DNA from: Acephala macrosclerotiorum
Lineage: Eukaryota; Ascomycota; Leotiomycetes; Helotiales; Mollisiaceae
DNA: 64,000 nt
Assembly: GCA_014904845.1 (NCBI GenBank)
Contig: MU119312.1
Span: 108,045 to 172,044 of the forward strand
Reading direction: 5' to 3'
The position numbers and the translations under genes were made by a program. This document shows positions 22,451-34,029 of this stretch, one piece after another. The notes beneath the pieces are model-generated. The model was not told the origin of the DNA and made no database searches. It worked only from the letters and a program-made list of their open reading frames with translations. How positions within the stretch are numbered: position 1 is the stretch's first letter; the number at the start of each line of letters is the position of its first letter.

Positions 22451-22894
22451 GAGTAGTTCGTCGATTCGTTCAGGAAGAACTATGTGCTCTAACTGAGCGG
22501 TGATGGTTTCTACGCATGGATGATCTGGTGGCATGGCAGGTGATAGACGAGTGACACTGGTGGATGTCGTAGCGGGACTGTGTCACGGAGAGTACCAATG
22601 ATGATACACTCTTCATAAAATTCTGCTTTCACTTTCTATGCTGTGATTGTTCGTGACAAACTCTTCGTATTTGAATGTATCTCTATGGTACAACTCGATA
22701 ATGATCCCAGCCCCAAATAAGGTCTTGATGTTGGAAGTTGAAGCCGTTCAAGTTGTCGCAAGCCATCTTTGTGTCCACCAGACAACGAATGCTATGCCAT
22801 TGGTTGGAAGTCTCTGAAGCAAGTCAGCCTTAACTTCAGAGCGGCTAGCAATTACCAGCATCGGAGCACATACAGATACTGCAGCTTTCAAGAA

Positions 22895-23242
22895 ATGCCG
22901 GCGCAAGCAGTGAAGGACGATCGATTGAAGGACGTGGAAAGAGTTGAAGGACCGCCATCGGCTTCTTACTGGGCCATTGAAGCCTGGAAAAATCATCATG
23001 TTAGCACACAATTCAACCTCGCGGAAGACGAGCTTGACACTGAACTTACAAGTGCAGTGAAGGCTTTGGTATTGATGAGATCGCCGAAATTGAAGCCATG
23101 CCGATTTGAAAGTTGTATGGGGACGGGAGCAGAGCTATTTTCCAGGTATCTCGACGATCGAGAGTCAAGGGCAATCAAAAAATTCCATTTATATACCCAC
23201 CGACCATGGTTAGCCATGTTGGAGGCACATAAAAGTGCATAG
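22895..23242 (+). CDS. Hypothetical ORF, possibly a fragment
   Basis: 115 aa from the first ATG (MPAQAVKDDRLKDVERVEG). The frame stays open 42 codons further upstream without an ATG. Composition is balanced and protein-like, with no recognised motif. It sits between the Lys-rich gene and repeats. It could be the last exon of an unrecognised gene or a fragment. Confidence 0.25.
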   Translation: MPAQAVKDDRLKDVERVEGPPSASYWAIEAWKNHHVSTQFNLAEDELDTELTSAVKALVLMRSPKLKPCRFESCMGTGAELFSRYLDDRESRAIKKFHLYTHRPWLAMLEAHKSA

Positions 23243-23839
23243 AAGAGTTAAATAATTGCTCATGGAGAAGTCCCGGTCTGGAATTTGATCTAGGTATTTC
23301 CCGGATAAACGATACCCCTATTTTAAAGTGGTGCCCCACGTGACTCGAATGCCCTTGAGTCTGCAGGTGAAGAGCGCCGGAGGTGGACTTTCCAGTGCCG
23401 AAAGAATGACAGGGGTTGTTACTAGATGCCCTTGTCTGGTATAGCGCACTGCACACGGCAGGTAATTCTAGCTTTTCCCTTCTCGACCAGCATAAAAAGA
23501 CACAAACCTTCATCTTCCACCCCCAACAAACTTTGTTGGTACGGTTCCTGCTAATTATCTCTGCCCGACTGGGAAAGCTGGGGAAACCAGTATCCTGCTT
23601 TGAGGGTAAGATTCCTTCCTTGTTGTAGCTTGAAAGCGACTCTGGGCTGACAGTTCAAAGTACGTTTTTACAACTTCTGCGTCCAGTCTCCCCGCTGTTA
23701 AGACAAATGCCACTGTCAATTGCTAGCCGAGAGACTTTTCTCTGGCGATGGCTTCATATATCGCTTCCTGGCAGATCGACTGACACAAATCCCAGCAGGT
23801 CTGAATTCCCGCGGCGGCAGCGGTGGGGGATCATGCCCT

Positions 23840-24600
23840 CACCCGGCATGATCTCACCCGCCACAATGAAGAATGACCGTCTCGTGCGCACTTGGTACGA
23901 AGTCTACCAAGAGGTCTCCTTAACTCATGTACGTAACATCCGTTACATCCCTTGAACGGCGACGTCCGTTGTCCCGAGAAGTCAAAGATGTCTAGAGACT
24001 GACATCTGACAGCTGTTCTACAAGAGCAATTTTTCGAGTTTCGCTACAATCGTGGCTGCTCTGGCCATCAAACACTTCTGATGCCAATCCAACCACTACC
24101 CCAATCAAGTCCACGGTCGTCGTCGAGTCAAATGTCGAGGTCCCATTCACTACAGGGGGAGACTCCATCTCAACTACGAGATCCAGCGAACATCACCGTT
24201 ACGAAACCAGCCAAGCACAAGATGTGCTCATGTCACCACGTCGGCGAAGCACAAATTTCAATCTATGCGATTGTCGGCAGCGGTGGATTTCTCGATTTTA
24301 GACTTCTTGACTGCAGCAACTTTAATATACGCTATTGGAGCTGGAATTACTCTGCTGCTTCGACCGTCACGGAGGAAAGGAGAAGGCTGCTGGAAGGTAA
24401 TGCCTCTCGCTGCTTCGAATCCGAGTTTATACTAACAGAAAAGCAGTAATCTTAGTGTTGTTGTTGTCATCCCAATCAATCTCAACCAACCTGTTGTGCG
24501 CGTCAATGATGATGCTATTGGTGGCATTCCGTCGAGCGAGCGCCAAGGACCACTGGAGAAGCAGGTTAGCATCGTGGTTCAAGTTTCTGCATGGTATGTT
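23840..24600 (+). pseudogene. Membrane-protein gene relic
   Basis: A Ser/Thr-rich reading (NPTTTPIKSTVVVESNVEV, about 24080-24140) is followed in another frame by ATG 24265 and a strong membrane helix (FLTAATLIYAIGAGITLLLR), then RRKGEGCWK and a GTAATG donor at 24397. The next acceptor (AAGCAG, 24446) gives TAA at once. An acceptor at 24438 would continue as a soluble tail (SVVVVIPINLNQPVV). The extracellular Ser/Thr part plus one helix resembles fungal surface sensors or mucin-like proteins, but the frames do not join. Probably decayed. Confidence 0.3.
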
Positions 24601-24799
24601 GATCCATATCCCAGGTTACGAGGTCGGCGCATGAGACTGCATTACAAGAAAGCATGTCTCCAATTCAGGCACGCTATCAGGAGGAGCTGGGCTGGTGCTT
24701 TTTTAGGGAGGAGGATTGCTGGAATACATGTACTTGTACGATTAAACACTTTTGGAGTCTGGAATAATCGCAACATGACTCTCCAATCATTTTGATTTA

Positions 24800-26040
24800 C
24801 CTGTGCCTTGATTGCAGACGGAATCAACAGCGTTCTTGTAAGCGTCACCACCACTTAAACCTTCGTGTTTTCGGATTTGAAGTAAGTTTCCAGGGTTCTC
24901 TGTGACTGAAGTATAACATATTATGGTAACTTATGGGTAGACTCCTGCTTCTTTTGGATCAGTAGCATCATTAATGTAGAGTCAATGAGCTCTTGTATCA
25001 TTGAGAACCTTGTGCTCAGTAGGAATAGGCTATCATATTGCAATCAGACCCCGATGAAGCAAGAAAGCAGACGCAGGAAGGGAATGGACAGCAGCATATG
25101 AGCAGCATGAGTGCAGCATTTTTATATGGGACCACAACGAACCTTGCTGCAGTGATGCTGCTGCAAACCTCGCAGCAAACCCCTCCTCAAAGCTTGCCCT
25201 GGGAAATCTCACAAGGATGTTCTTTGCGTGCAACAAATCAGATGTCGAGAACGCAGAAGAAGAGAAAAAGGCTTCATTTTATCACTTCACAGGGTTATGC
25301 AGAGTCGAGATGGGAACAGCTTTTTGAGCACACGGTGTATTCTCCATCTTTGCTTTCCTCTCTTCCTCCGTCCACTTTTTGCGAGTCTTCCATCCCAAGG
25401 ATAACTATATTACAGTACACTCCCAACGCTACCATTTCAAGTGCCTCTAAAGAAAGTCTTGCTATCGACGGAACAATTCGGCTTAGGCGATCGGAAGATC
25501 AAGGACGAGACTCGAGAGGCTCCCACGCACTAGTAAGCTGTCTCTCGAGACGTGCGATGGAAGTCTGCTTGAATAAGTGTGTTCACAACAGACAGCCCCT
25601 TGGAGCAACTCTACAACAGACCTGAACCGCTATCCAATTGCCCCCGCTATGTTCCCCGCGGTCCCCCCCCAGGACTGATGGGTGTCTTCGTAGGTTCCTG
25701 GGTAGCAGAGCTATCTCGAACACGGCCGAATCTGCCTAGAGCATCGAGTAACATTTATGGGTGTCGCGGCGTAACTGGCGGGCCCTCCTGTTGCTTATGA
25801 GGTGGGTGAGCCATTGCCGTTGTTTGCAGGTGAACATTGGCCCTGCTGCCCTGCTGCTTGGGATCGTACTGGAAAGGCATGTTGCCGAACGTGTGCTATC
25901 AATATTAATTTGGACTCTGAGAATGAAGAAGAGGAGGGCATAAGTAACTCACCTCTGTCTATTATGGATTAGCAGTATTCCAATTCAGTTGGTGCAACCG
26001 CATATTTACCGGGGAAATCGAGTGTTCAAGTCAAGTTGAC
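24800..26040. other. Gene-poor stretch
   Basis: The longest open frame (25038-25625, 195 codons) begins with TTG and has no ATG near its start and no recognisable domain. No repeat was noticed. Confidence 0.3.
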
Positions 26041-26421
26041 TTGATGGAGTGATGAGAAACGGCCAAGAGAGGTCTCCTAGAGAGCGGTCCGGGTTATCTC
26101 GAAAGACAGGTATGTTGGTGTTGATCGAATTGAACGCGTCCCAGACTGGGGTTGTGGTACAGACGGCAGTAGTGGTAGTCAAGGTAACGGGTGGACCCCT
26201 CAGGGCAGTCAGTGTGGGTTGGACCACAACTGACAACGTCAACGGTAATCTGGAAAGGAGGAGATCGAAGTCAGTAACTGTTCTGTTTGTGTTTCGGAAG
26301 AGTTGACAGAACCTTGACGAGGATAATGCCTCGATGGAGTGATGAGAGACGGCTAGGAATGGTATTCGAGGGAGTGGTCGTTGGGATCTCGAAAGAAAGG
26401 TGAGTTGTTGATTGAATTGTA
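26041..26421. repeat. Diverged tandem duplication, offset 290 bp
   Basis: 26041-26131 and 26331-26421 align, both starting atggagtgatgagaracggc (r = a or g) and ending with gattgaattg-like sequence. A third partial copy of the start lies at 26655-26682. Differences are mainly transitions. A long minus-strand open frame across the array has no ATG start and mirrors the repeat, so it is not called a gene. Confidence 0.6.
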
Positions 26422-26699
26422 TGAGGGGTATTGTGAGACGCAAAAGTCTTCCTCGGTCGGACGACTGAAAGGGCAGTATGAACACTGAGTCCGGAGCAAG
26501 AATCGCGGCACGCGGCCAACGCGATTCTTCCTCCATCCTCAAGTCCAATACTAAGAAACTTGGATATGGTGAGCGGATGAAATGGGGAAGGAGGAATGGT
26601 AACTGCTTACCTCCACCTCTCTTCAAGAGCACATTGCCCAAAGATTGGCAATGAGCCCTGGAATGATGAGAAACGGCCAAGAGGTGCTGATTTCATCTT

Positions 26700-27440
26700 A
26701 GTTTTCGAATTTCTTGGGAGATATGTGATGGCTTGACTACTAAGGTCTTGAATCTGTGGAAGGGAGGGAGGAATGGTTTGTGCTGTAGGGTTGGGAGAAA
26801 TGAGGATGAAGAAGTCGAATTTTACCTCATGAACACGTTAATAAGATCCGCCATGGATCTGCCTTTGTGACGGAAGCTAAGACTTGTCAGTTGAAGGAAA
26901 TTCTTGTCAAGTAAAGATGCTGGCGCAAGGATGCTTACGAAGTAAAAGTTGAGTGTTGCTCAGAAATTATGGTGAAGTTCAAGTGAAGTGTGGGAAAATA
27001 AATTGTTGAAGCGGAGGCCACTTTTTAGCTTGGATTCGAGTCACATGCCTTCGAGGCACGACGCAATCTTGGGAGAGGAAGGCGCGAGAGAATAAAGTGT
27101 TCTTCCCATTGATAATCTTTACAGGTCTGTTCTTTCCAAAGCCAGTAAGGACATACATTCGTAATCAGCTCTCTTCAGCCAGCACCTGATCAAAACTTAT
27201 TGAGCAGAGAACTTCGACATTTCGACACGAATAAACAATATCATACACTAAAATCACGTTGCTGATATCAAGAGAGACCTCTCTTTGGGTGAGACTTGCA
27301 GATTTCATCAGGGGGGAAAAGACGGAGCTTCAAAGTTTACTATTTACATTTTCCTATTACAAAAATCCAGCCAACGCTCGCCTCAACCATCAGAACTAAT
27401 TCTACATTGCTTCCCAAAGTTCTCCTGCAACCAGAATTCG
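26700..27440. other. Gene-poor stretch
   Basis: No supported coding sequence or repeat beyond short ORFs. Confidence 0.3.
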
Positions 27441-28950
27441 AGACTACTTCAAAAGGTAGTGGGCGGGTTGGTGGAGTTGATGTGATCGATTAAGGTGTTG
27501 AGGCGCCTCTGGAACTCGATTGCGAGCTCATTGATGCTGGGTGATATTAACGAATCTGACGATTCATCCGGCGCCTCCACAGACTTCCTAATTTTACGTC
27601 CCGGTGCTTACGTCAGCAATAATGTTCCTCTGCTCTGCCGGACAAGCTGGGCTTCTTTGCAGGTGTCAGCGAAGAATTAGAGGGAAAATCAATAGCAGGA
27701 TCAACTTACCCCACGGAATTCTAGCAGCAGAGCTCTTTAGTATTGCACTCTGCTTTAAGTATCTTGTCATTATGAACAGCAGTAGCCCGAGGTGTTGACA
27801 TTTGGCCTGCAGTAGAACTCCACAATACTAGCTGACGTCTTGCAATTTTACCATGCGTGGGGATAAAACCTTTGCATAAGGCTTGGTGTAGGCGGCGTTC
27901 AAAGCGATCTCTCTCAGAAATGATGCTACTGACCTCTTGTCGAAGGGGCCTCCCATGGTCTCGAAAGTCATTGCCGATAGACTTGACTTCATTGATCAGG
28001 ATTTCTCAGGCGGTTGTGGCAGGTTTCCCTTGGCCTGCTGGATAGCCAGGCTAGCTTTGGCTGGCCGCTGGTTTCTTAGAGGGACTATCGGCTCAAGTCG
28101 ATGGAAGTTTGAGGCAACAACAGGGAGTCTATCCTCTGGTCAGTACGAGCAAGACACGTAGTTGCAGAATGACTGACCTGGGCTTTGCCGGGTGCTACCC
28201 GGCTCTTGATGAGTTTGACTGCCTGGTCAATCTTCGTTCCAAACTGAGACGACTGTCTTGCAGTCTGCTGGCGAGTGAAGCCAGGGCCATTGACTCTCTA
28301 ATATTCCTTGCTATATGACGTACCGCATCGTCGACATGGCACGTCGGACGCGGTCTCCAACACACCCCTGAGAGCATCTCCGTTAGCTTCCTCGTACGAG
28401 CGCTCTTAAATATGAGCAGCACTCACCTGAAGCCAAAGGCCTCAACCGAAACGCCATCTGCTCTGATAGCAAGTATATTTGCATGTAGGAGCCCGCTCCT
28501 AATTTGCTTCAAAGGGCGACATCGAGATGTCTTTGAGGGTAGGTTGAATCTTGCGCCGGACTAACATCTCGAACCTGCGAGCCCCTAGGGGCGAAGGAGC
28601 CAGGTGCCATCGCTCAGTGTAAGATCTGCCTCGCGGGAGGAGGGAGCCTGTTGCGCCTCGGCGCTGGATCTTAGCTGGCTGGCATTTGGGCTGTGGTAGA
28701 TTTCTGCAGGTCCTGAAAGGTGTGTAGGTTAGTGATATAGCTCTTGCCGTAAGACATACGATACCTACGAGACTAGACAAGTAGCTCGTGATGAGCTTGA
28801 TCTCGATTTGAATTTTCTGTGGTTGAAATTTTGAAAGTGAAGAAAGGTTGGGGAGAAGCTTTTGGGGAGTAAACGGCGCTAGTGACGTTCGCAAGCTCAC
28901 TCCTCCTGGCTTTCAGAGTCAAACCTCTTCTCAGCTGTGCAGTTCATTTG
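27440..28950 (-). pseudogene. Multi-exon unknown gene broken by stops that could be RIP-made
   Basis: The minus strand keeps several good introns, including GTAGGT...CACTAACC...TTTCAG (about 28765-28715) and GTGAGT...GCTAACG...CTCAG (about 28427-28365). Exon readings look real: KIQIEIKLITSYLSSL, QKSTTAQMPAS, and ADGVSVEAFGFR joined to GVLETASDVPCRRCGTSYSK. The last contains a CxxC pair like fungal Zn-binding regions. Then come DQAVKLIKSR and a 3' piece EAPDESSDSLISPSINELA. Several in-frame stops sit where CAG or CAA would make sense, as C to T RIP would produce. I do not recognise the family. Confidence 0.4.
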
Positions 28951-29088
28951 AATTGCACTCTCTGGAAAGGAATAATTACATTTTAGGGATTTAGGTCCAA
29001 TCCGTAAGTCTTCTGCTGAGTAAATGAAGGCTGTAGCCGAAGGATCCGCTCGAGCATTCGTATAATTGGCTTGCAACAGCAGAAAATC

Positions 29089-29934
29089 TTACAACACCTC
29101 CTTAAAAGCCACCCTCGCAAACTCCACATCAGCCAGCTCTTCTTCCTCCCTCCAATCCCTCCCCACCCCACCCTCCACCATCCACCGCCCCTGTTGATCC
29201 CAAACTCCCCTCTCCCCATTCCAGTCCCACTTCCCCCACAGCTCCTCTTTCGTCATATCCTTATTCCTACTCTTCAAAAAATCCCACATAACATCCCCCT
29301 TCACCCTCTTCATCTTGATCTCATTTCCTCTCACCTCACTCCATCGAATATACCCATAATTATCATCTACAACAACTAACGTCTCATAGCCCACTTGCCC
29401 ATCTGCTTCCCCCCATCCATATGCGCCCCGTCCGCGGATCAGGGAGTAGATCTCATTATTCCCGATTTGCATTGTTATTCTGTTCCAGAATTTACGGGAG
29501 ATGGCGAATTTGGAGACTTTGATGGAGGTGTTTGGATGCAGCAATTTTTGGGAGTCGAGACGGAAAGAGCGGGGCCCGTTGTAGCGGATCCAGAGGAGGG
29601 TGTCGAGGCTTGGATAGAGGTAAACTTTCCTGCTTGGTCCTATGGTTGAGAGGTGGTAGTATGTTATAACTTCGGTGCGGGATTCGTGGTTGGTGTGTAG
29701 GAGTGGTGGGACGGTTGGCGAAAGCTTGATACGGGTGCGAACGGCGGCTGAGTGATTGAGGTGAAGAGTGCGGGGTAGGATTGCAAGCTGCCAGATTTTG
29801 AGACGGAGCTCGCTGGGGAGGAGAGGGAAGACTGTGAACGTTTGAAGTAGCCGAGGATCAACTGGAACGGGTAGGTTGTCATGAATGGAGTTTATGGCCT
29901 CGTTCATTGAGGACATCTCCAGTGATTCAGCCAT
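29089..29934 (-). CDS. 2EXR-domain protein
   Basis: A single exon, ATG at 29934, 281 aa. The 2EXR family motif is clear: VFPLLPSELRLKIWQLAILP (about residues 35-54), then PPLLHTNHESRTEVITYY (about 76-93). After that come a predicted hydrophobic core and a Trp/Glu-rich C-terminal region ending AFKEVL. 2EXR proteins are numerous in plant-associated and saprobic ascomycetes, and no biochemical function is established. The gene is intact and has a tandem relative at 30200 on the same strand (265-bp gap). Confidence 0.8.
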   Translation of the reverse strand: MAESLEMSSMNEAINSIHDNLPVPVDPRLLQTFTVFPLLPSELRLKIWQLAILPRTLHLNHSAAVRTRIKLSPTVPPLLHTNHESRTEVITYYHLSTIGPSRKVYLYPSLDTLLWIRYNGPRSFRLDSQKLLHPNTSIKVSKFAISRKFWNRITMQIGNNEIYSLIRGRGAYGWGEADGQVGYETLVVVDDNYGYIRWSEVRGNEIKMKRVKGDVMWDFLKSRNKDMTKEELWGKWDWNGERGVWDQQGRWMVEGGVGRDWREEEELADVEFARVAFKEVL

Positions 29935-30199
29935 AGTTGATGCTCTAGAAGTTTCAGTGCAGTAGCCGAGTTGTATCAGCCGTGAGGTGATATCTCCACA
30001 CTGGAGAATGTGGCAGCCGGTCCGAACTTTTAGAATTAACTCTGAATGGAAGAAGGTAGACTTGAAGTCGTAAAGAAATCAAGGATTTGAGATGTTTGAT
30101 GTCTGACTCATTCGGTATAGTGCAGTCATACACGAGGCTGAAAAGCTACGCCTCTCAACTGCTGCCAAGGGGTACAGTGGCAACGGGCTTCATACAGCA

Positions 30200-30919
30200 T
30201 CACTTCTCTTCGAGACGTGCATATCTCAGCCCAAGAGCATTGCATCCAGCCATAGGAATGGTACTTTCTTCGCCTGCTCTATACCAGCTTATTTCCTCCT
30301 CATATCCATTCTCCTCGATAACGAAATGGAATTCTCCCGATAGGAAGCTTCCTCTATCATTGACGATGGTCAAGCTTTCTAGCACTTTTGATGTCTCGAT
30401 GCGGTCGTATATACCGCTATAAATAGCAAAGGCATCAATTCTTTCCCATAAAGCCCTCGAAATGGCGAGGTGTCGGACCTCCTGCAAAGCCCGAGTATTT
30501 TTCAACAATCTAAGAACAACATCGCTTCCCATCCGGGGAGAAGTAGTAAAGAACAAGGTATCCTCCACGCTAATATATATTGGTGGCCGAGTGCCCGCGC
30601 ATCGCATCAGTTGGTAATGACGCAGGCCTTCTTCTCGTGCTTCGTGGCAGGTATGAAGGATAGCAGGTGTTTTAATCCGTTTCTTTGTATTAACAACAAT
30701 TCGAGGCTCAATCGTCATCTGCCATATCTTGATTCGTAGCTCGAAGGGCAGGAGAGTGAAGAGAGGGAAGCCTGGGTTCGATGCCGTCGTGTTTGGAGAA
30801 GTTGATGCGGGGTTCTGCTGCTGCTGCTGCTGACTCGGTGACGCTGGCACACTGGGACAAGTGACATGGCAGATGTCTGCAAAACGATGTGCGAGAGTTA
30901 TTTCTGCCATCTCTGCCAT
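30200..30919 (-). CDS. 2EXR-domain protein, tandem relative
   Basis: A single exon, ATG at 30919 (a second ATG 9 bases on), 239 aa. A short poly-Gln tract (six Q, from a CTG/CAG run near 30820) sits before the motif FTLLPFELRIKIWQMTIEP. It is followed by TPAILHTCHEAREEGLRHYQ, equivalent to the HTNHESRTEV block of the neighbour. The two proteins share domain layout (the VRHLAISRALWERI and VSKFAISRKFWNRI blocks correspond) but are well diverged, so this is an old duplication. Function unknown. Confidence 0.8.
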   Translation of the reverse strand: MAEMAEITLAHRFADICHVTCPSVPASPSQQQQQQNPASTSPNTTASNPGFPLFTLLPFELRIKIWQMTIEPRIVVNTKKRIKTPAILHTCHEAREEGLRHYQLMRCAGTRPPIYISVEDTLFFTTSPRMGSDVVLRLLKNTRALQEVRHLAISRALWERIDAFAIYSGIYDRIETSKVLESLTIVNDRGSFLSGEFHFVIEENGYEEEISWYRAGEESTIPMAGCNALGLRYARLEEK

Positions 30920-31133
30920 CGTTATCGAACAGAGTGAAAAGAGGAAGGTGGAGAGAGCTCAACGAAGAGAAACGTTGGAATTGTTACCTGTCACGCTGTG
31001 CACGGACTGTAATGCCAAGGCGGTCCCCGCCCTTCCACTGTCCTGCACCCGCTTCATGTTATACAACACTTTGAGATGAAGAAAGATGATGAAAGATGAA
31101 GATACGATAACAACTACTGAACACAAAACTCAT

Positions 31134-31199
31134 ACAAACTCCACACAAACTCCACACAAACTCCACACAAACTCCACACAAACTCCACACAAACTCCAC
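31134..31199. repeat. 11-bp tandem repeat, six perfect copies
   Basis: The unit acaaactccac is repeated six times without change, with a degenerate copy before it. The 11-bp period shifts frame at each unit, so it is not a protein repeat. It lies in a non-coding stretch upstream of the 2EXR gene. Confidence 0.9.
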
Positions 31200-32130
31200 A
31201 AGGCACCCCCCAACCAACGCCACCACGTATGTTACAAGACCCGTCGGTTAACAGCCCACCCCTCCTCCGCTCCCAACTCTCCCCCTTCTCTCAAAATCTC
31301 GAAACAAGTTCGAGACTTAGACGCCTCCAAAAGAAAGACAATCCCCCTCCCCGCCTTTCGGCAAGCGAAAGCTCGAAGCCACTCTCCAAAAATCCAAGAG
31401 GGAAAGGAAAAGAAAGAAGGAAAATAAAGTACAGGGATTAAAAATACAGGAGAGGCCACTCTCTCAGGCGGCCACCATACTTGTACAAGAATTTCAACAG
31501 AGAGACCCACACTCCAGATCAGGCGACCACCACAGTTGTACAGGCTTTCTTTCAAAAGCAAGAGCAGTTGCACCAAACTGAATCGTGACGATGTGCAGGG
31601 CGTCGTTCCTCACCCTCCCACCTACCCTCTCCTCTAAAGAATCGATGAAAGTTGAAGAGATAGCTCTAGGGTGTGGATGCGGTGGGGAGGATAGGACCTC
31701 AACTTCGAAGATTGAGAGATCGTTTCCAGCATCAGGTGGCCTACGGCCTTAGCAGGATTCGCCCGTCCAGCGTACAATTAACAACTAACTTAGAACTGGA
31801 ACGGACAAGGTTCTCTGCATCCCCGTGAGAGCACGTTATTGATCTTTCTTCTCAGCGAAGCAAACGAAGCGGTAGCCGCAGGACATGCTAAAAATGGCTG
31901 GGTGTCATAGATAGTGAGAATCCCGTATGTGATCGAAGACGCTGCCCTTCCGTCATGATCTTTGCAGACTTGCATGATGGAAATTGAGCTCGGAAGAGAG
32001 GTCCCTCCATTTTCCCTCTTGTTGTAGAGAATTTCTTAAAGTGTAGAGAGAGGTGTTGAAGTTTGAGGGAAGGCGGAGGACTGTCGTTTAGAACGCTAGC
32101 AGCTGCCACATGGTTGTATGGGCTCTTCTC
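31200..32130. other. Gene-poor stretch
   Basis: Short ORFs on both strands only; none shows a domain. Confidence 0.3.
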
Positions 32131-32138
32131 CCGGGTCT

Positions 32139-32450
32139 CAGCATGTCTAGCCTCGACGCTCAAGGTTTGTCCTTGCTTCACTTGTTAGCATTTGATCACA
32201 CACTTGTGATGAAGGTGAGTTCTTACCTTGACCTCGCCGCCGTTTTGGGCTGTGCCTTCTCAGTGTCAGGATGTCTAGCCTCAACGCTCAAGATTTGGCC
32301 CTGACTTGTCAGCATGTATTCGATTACCCCCTGGTTTGGAGGCTGTCTCTTACTTGGATAATGTTGCCATTGAGGCAAAGGACCTCTCGAGACACGTTCT
32401 TGGTGTTGTGATGCCTAAAAACGCTGCTATTAGCCAGGGCTCACTTCAGA
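32139..32450 (+). pseudogene. Duplicated N-terminal coding fragments (MSSLxAQ type)
   Basis: Two copies about 128 bp apart begin MSSLDAQGLSLLHLLAFDHT (from 32142) and MSSLNAQDLALTCQHVFDYP (from 32270). Both continue to a YLD(L/N)(A/V)A-like segment, the second after a one-base frame change. The first copy is cut off where the second begins. The second runs on in another frame as IEAKDLSRHVLGVVMP before a TGA. These are relics of a gene I do not recognise. Confidence 0.4.
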
Positions 32451-32459
32451 AGAGGGGGT

Positions 32460-33540
32460 TTGCATGAAAGTGGTGGGAAAGGCATGTTTGTTCAAAAGAG
32501 AGCACATATCCCCATTGCAAGTGCTGCGTTAGTCTCAGTCTATGATCCAGTGAGCCATTGGGAAGGCTCCTCGGATCAAAGAAGGCGACATGTTCCCGTC
32601 AAAAGTCGGTACTTAATCTCAAACGTCGCAGCTAGATGAGACCGTACAGGAGGTTGCAAACTATCGTGATAGCAACTTCACGACGAGACCTTCGTCCGAG
32701 AATGTAGCTGTATATTGACAACGAAAGGCCAATGAAATACGCCCTCGAAACCTCACGTTGGCGCAAGTGTAGCCCAAGAGACGAGCAGCAAAGAGGGGTC
32801 GGAAGTTGTAGTTGACATACTCTGCACGCAGCAGATGCCGCAAGAGCCCGAACGTGGCTCACAATGAAAGAAAGCAGGACTGTTGGATGATCCGATCGTC
32901 TAAGACCGTGGAGAAGTTGCTTTTATACTGCTTGTGAACTGCGAAGTCAGCGGCTAGCTCTTTTCGGGCGGCTCCTTCCTGCTTTGAACCTTACCTGTCG
33001 CAGGATAGTATTAATGGCAAGGAGTGCAGAAGTTGAGGAATTAGTATATCTTCAACGCGGGTAGAATGAGATCTGGATTTGAGGGTATAGATCGAGTTGT
33101 GCTGAAGGTCAAAGATCTGGCAGGCGTTCAGGAGAACTTGTCCCCTGTCGTCTCCCTAAGTACGAAAGGAGTAAAGCGCCTTTGACCGAAGGTCACACTT
33201 TCCTTGCCTGGGATTCAATTGCAATTAACTCCCATGTTCAAAAATCCCATCCGTCAAAATATATTTCAAAATACCAAGTCCTTTAGGACCAATATATATA
33301 TGCTTCCTAGCTGCTAAGCTGCCATACTCCCACCCAACGAGATGAACTGACTCGATCAGGACTTAGAATCATCTCAGGACCGAAAAATCATGCTTCTTTT
33401 CATTATCACCTGTCATTGAATCCTAATCGGTATCTGCTCCTCGAACCGTGAGTAGAACCTCCATAAAAATACCTTGCTAGATCTTAATATTTTGTATCAA
33501 TTATGCAAATTCGCTCTTCTCCATTTCTTCTCTCTTTTTG
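32460..33540. other. Gene-poor stretch
   Basis: No supported gene. AT-rich short tracts occur near 33250-33310. Confidence 0.3.
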
Positions 33541-33558
33541 TCTCTAGAAGCGCGAGAA

Positions 33559-34029
33559 GATGGCTGACATGGCTTCGCAGCGCAAGAAAAGGCGGCTGCA
33601 TGCACCGTTGAAAATGAGTTCGATCACGAATTAGAGCCGAAAGGAACTCGGAGTAAGTATCTCAACGCACCATATCTCCCTTGAGTCAAATATTACTTAC
33701 TCCCATAGCCAAAGGCTCCTTCAATGCTTCCTCAAGTACTCAAGGTAAGAAAAAGATTACTCCACCAAGTTCGCCTGAACAACAGCACAGACTTTGCTAA
33801 CTTCTCAATGAATGGTAGTGCCCGTACGCCTCTTCCACACAATGGACGCATAGCCAGCAAGCTCCTCAGGCAAGCTTCTCCAAGAAGCGAGAAGCCTGTG
33901 GACAAGGTGCAGCCACTCGCATCTCCAGCTACGACTCCTCCACTCTTGCTACCACCACCTCTCGATCACCCAGCAAAAAAGCAAAGCTCAAAGCTGTCAA
34001 ACGGAGGTGCTGTGAGTGATCAATCTTGA
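33559..34029 (+). pseudogene. Possible nuclear-protein gene fragment
   Basis: A start (MADMASQRKKRR) and several donor/acceptor-like sites (GTAAGTATC at 33654, TCCCATAG near 33710) surround low-complexity Ser/Pro/Lys readings. Two overlapping frames are open around 33790-34020. One contains SPSKKAKLKAVKRR, a nuclear-localisation-like cluster; the other is TTPPLLLPPPLDHPAKKQ. Frames do not join convincingly. The family is unknown and coding status uncertain. Confidence 0.25.

Noticed and set aside
25038..25625. 195-codon ORF
   Set aside because: TTG start, no family resemblance, no splice support; probably chance.
26006..26680. 224-codon minus-strand ORF
   Set aside because: TTG start, and its sequence follows a 290-bp tandem DNA duplication, so it is a shadow of the repeat.
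31086..31427. HTNSTQTPHKL-repeat protein
   Set aside because: Comes only from the 11-bp tandem repeat; the period changes frame and no start context or homologue is evident.
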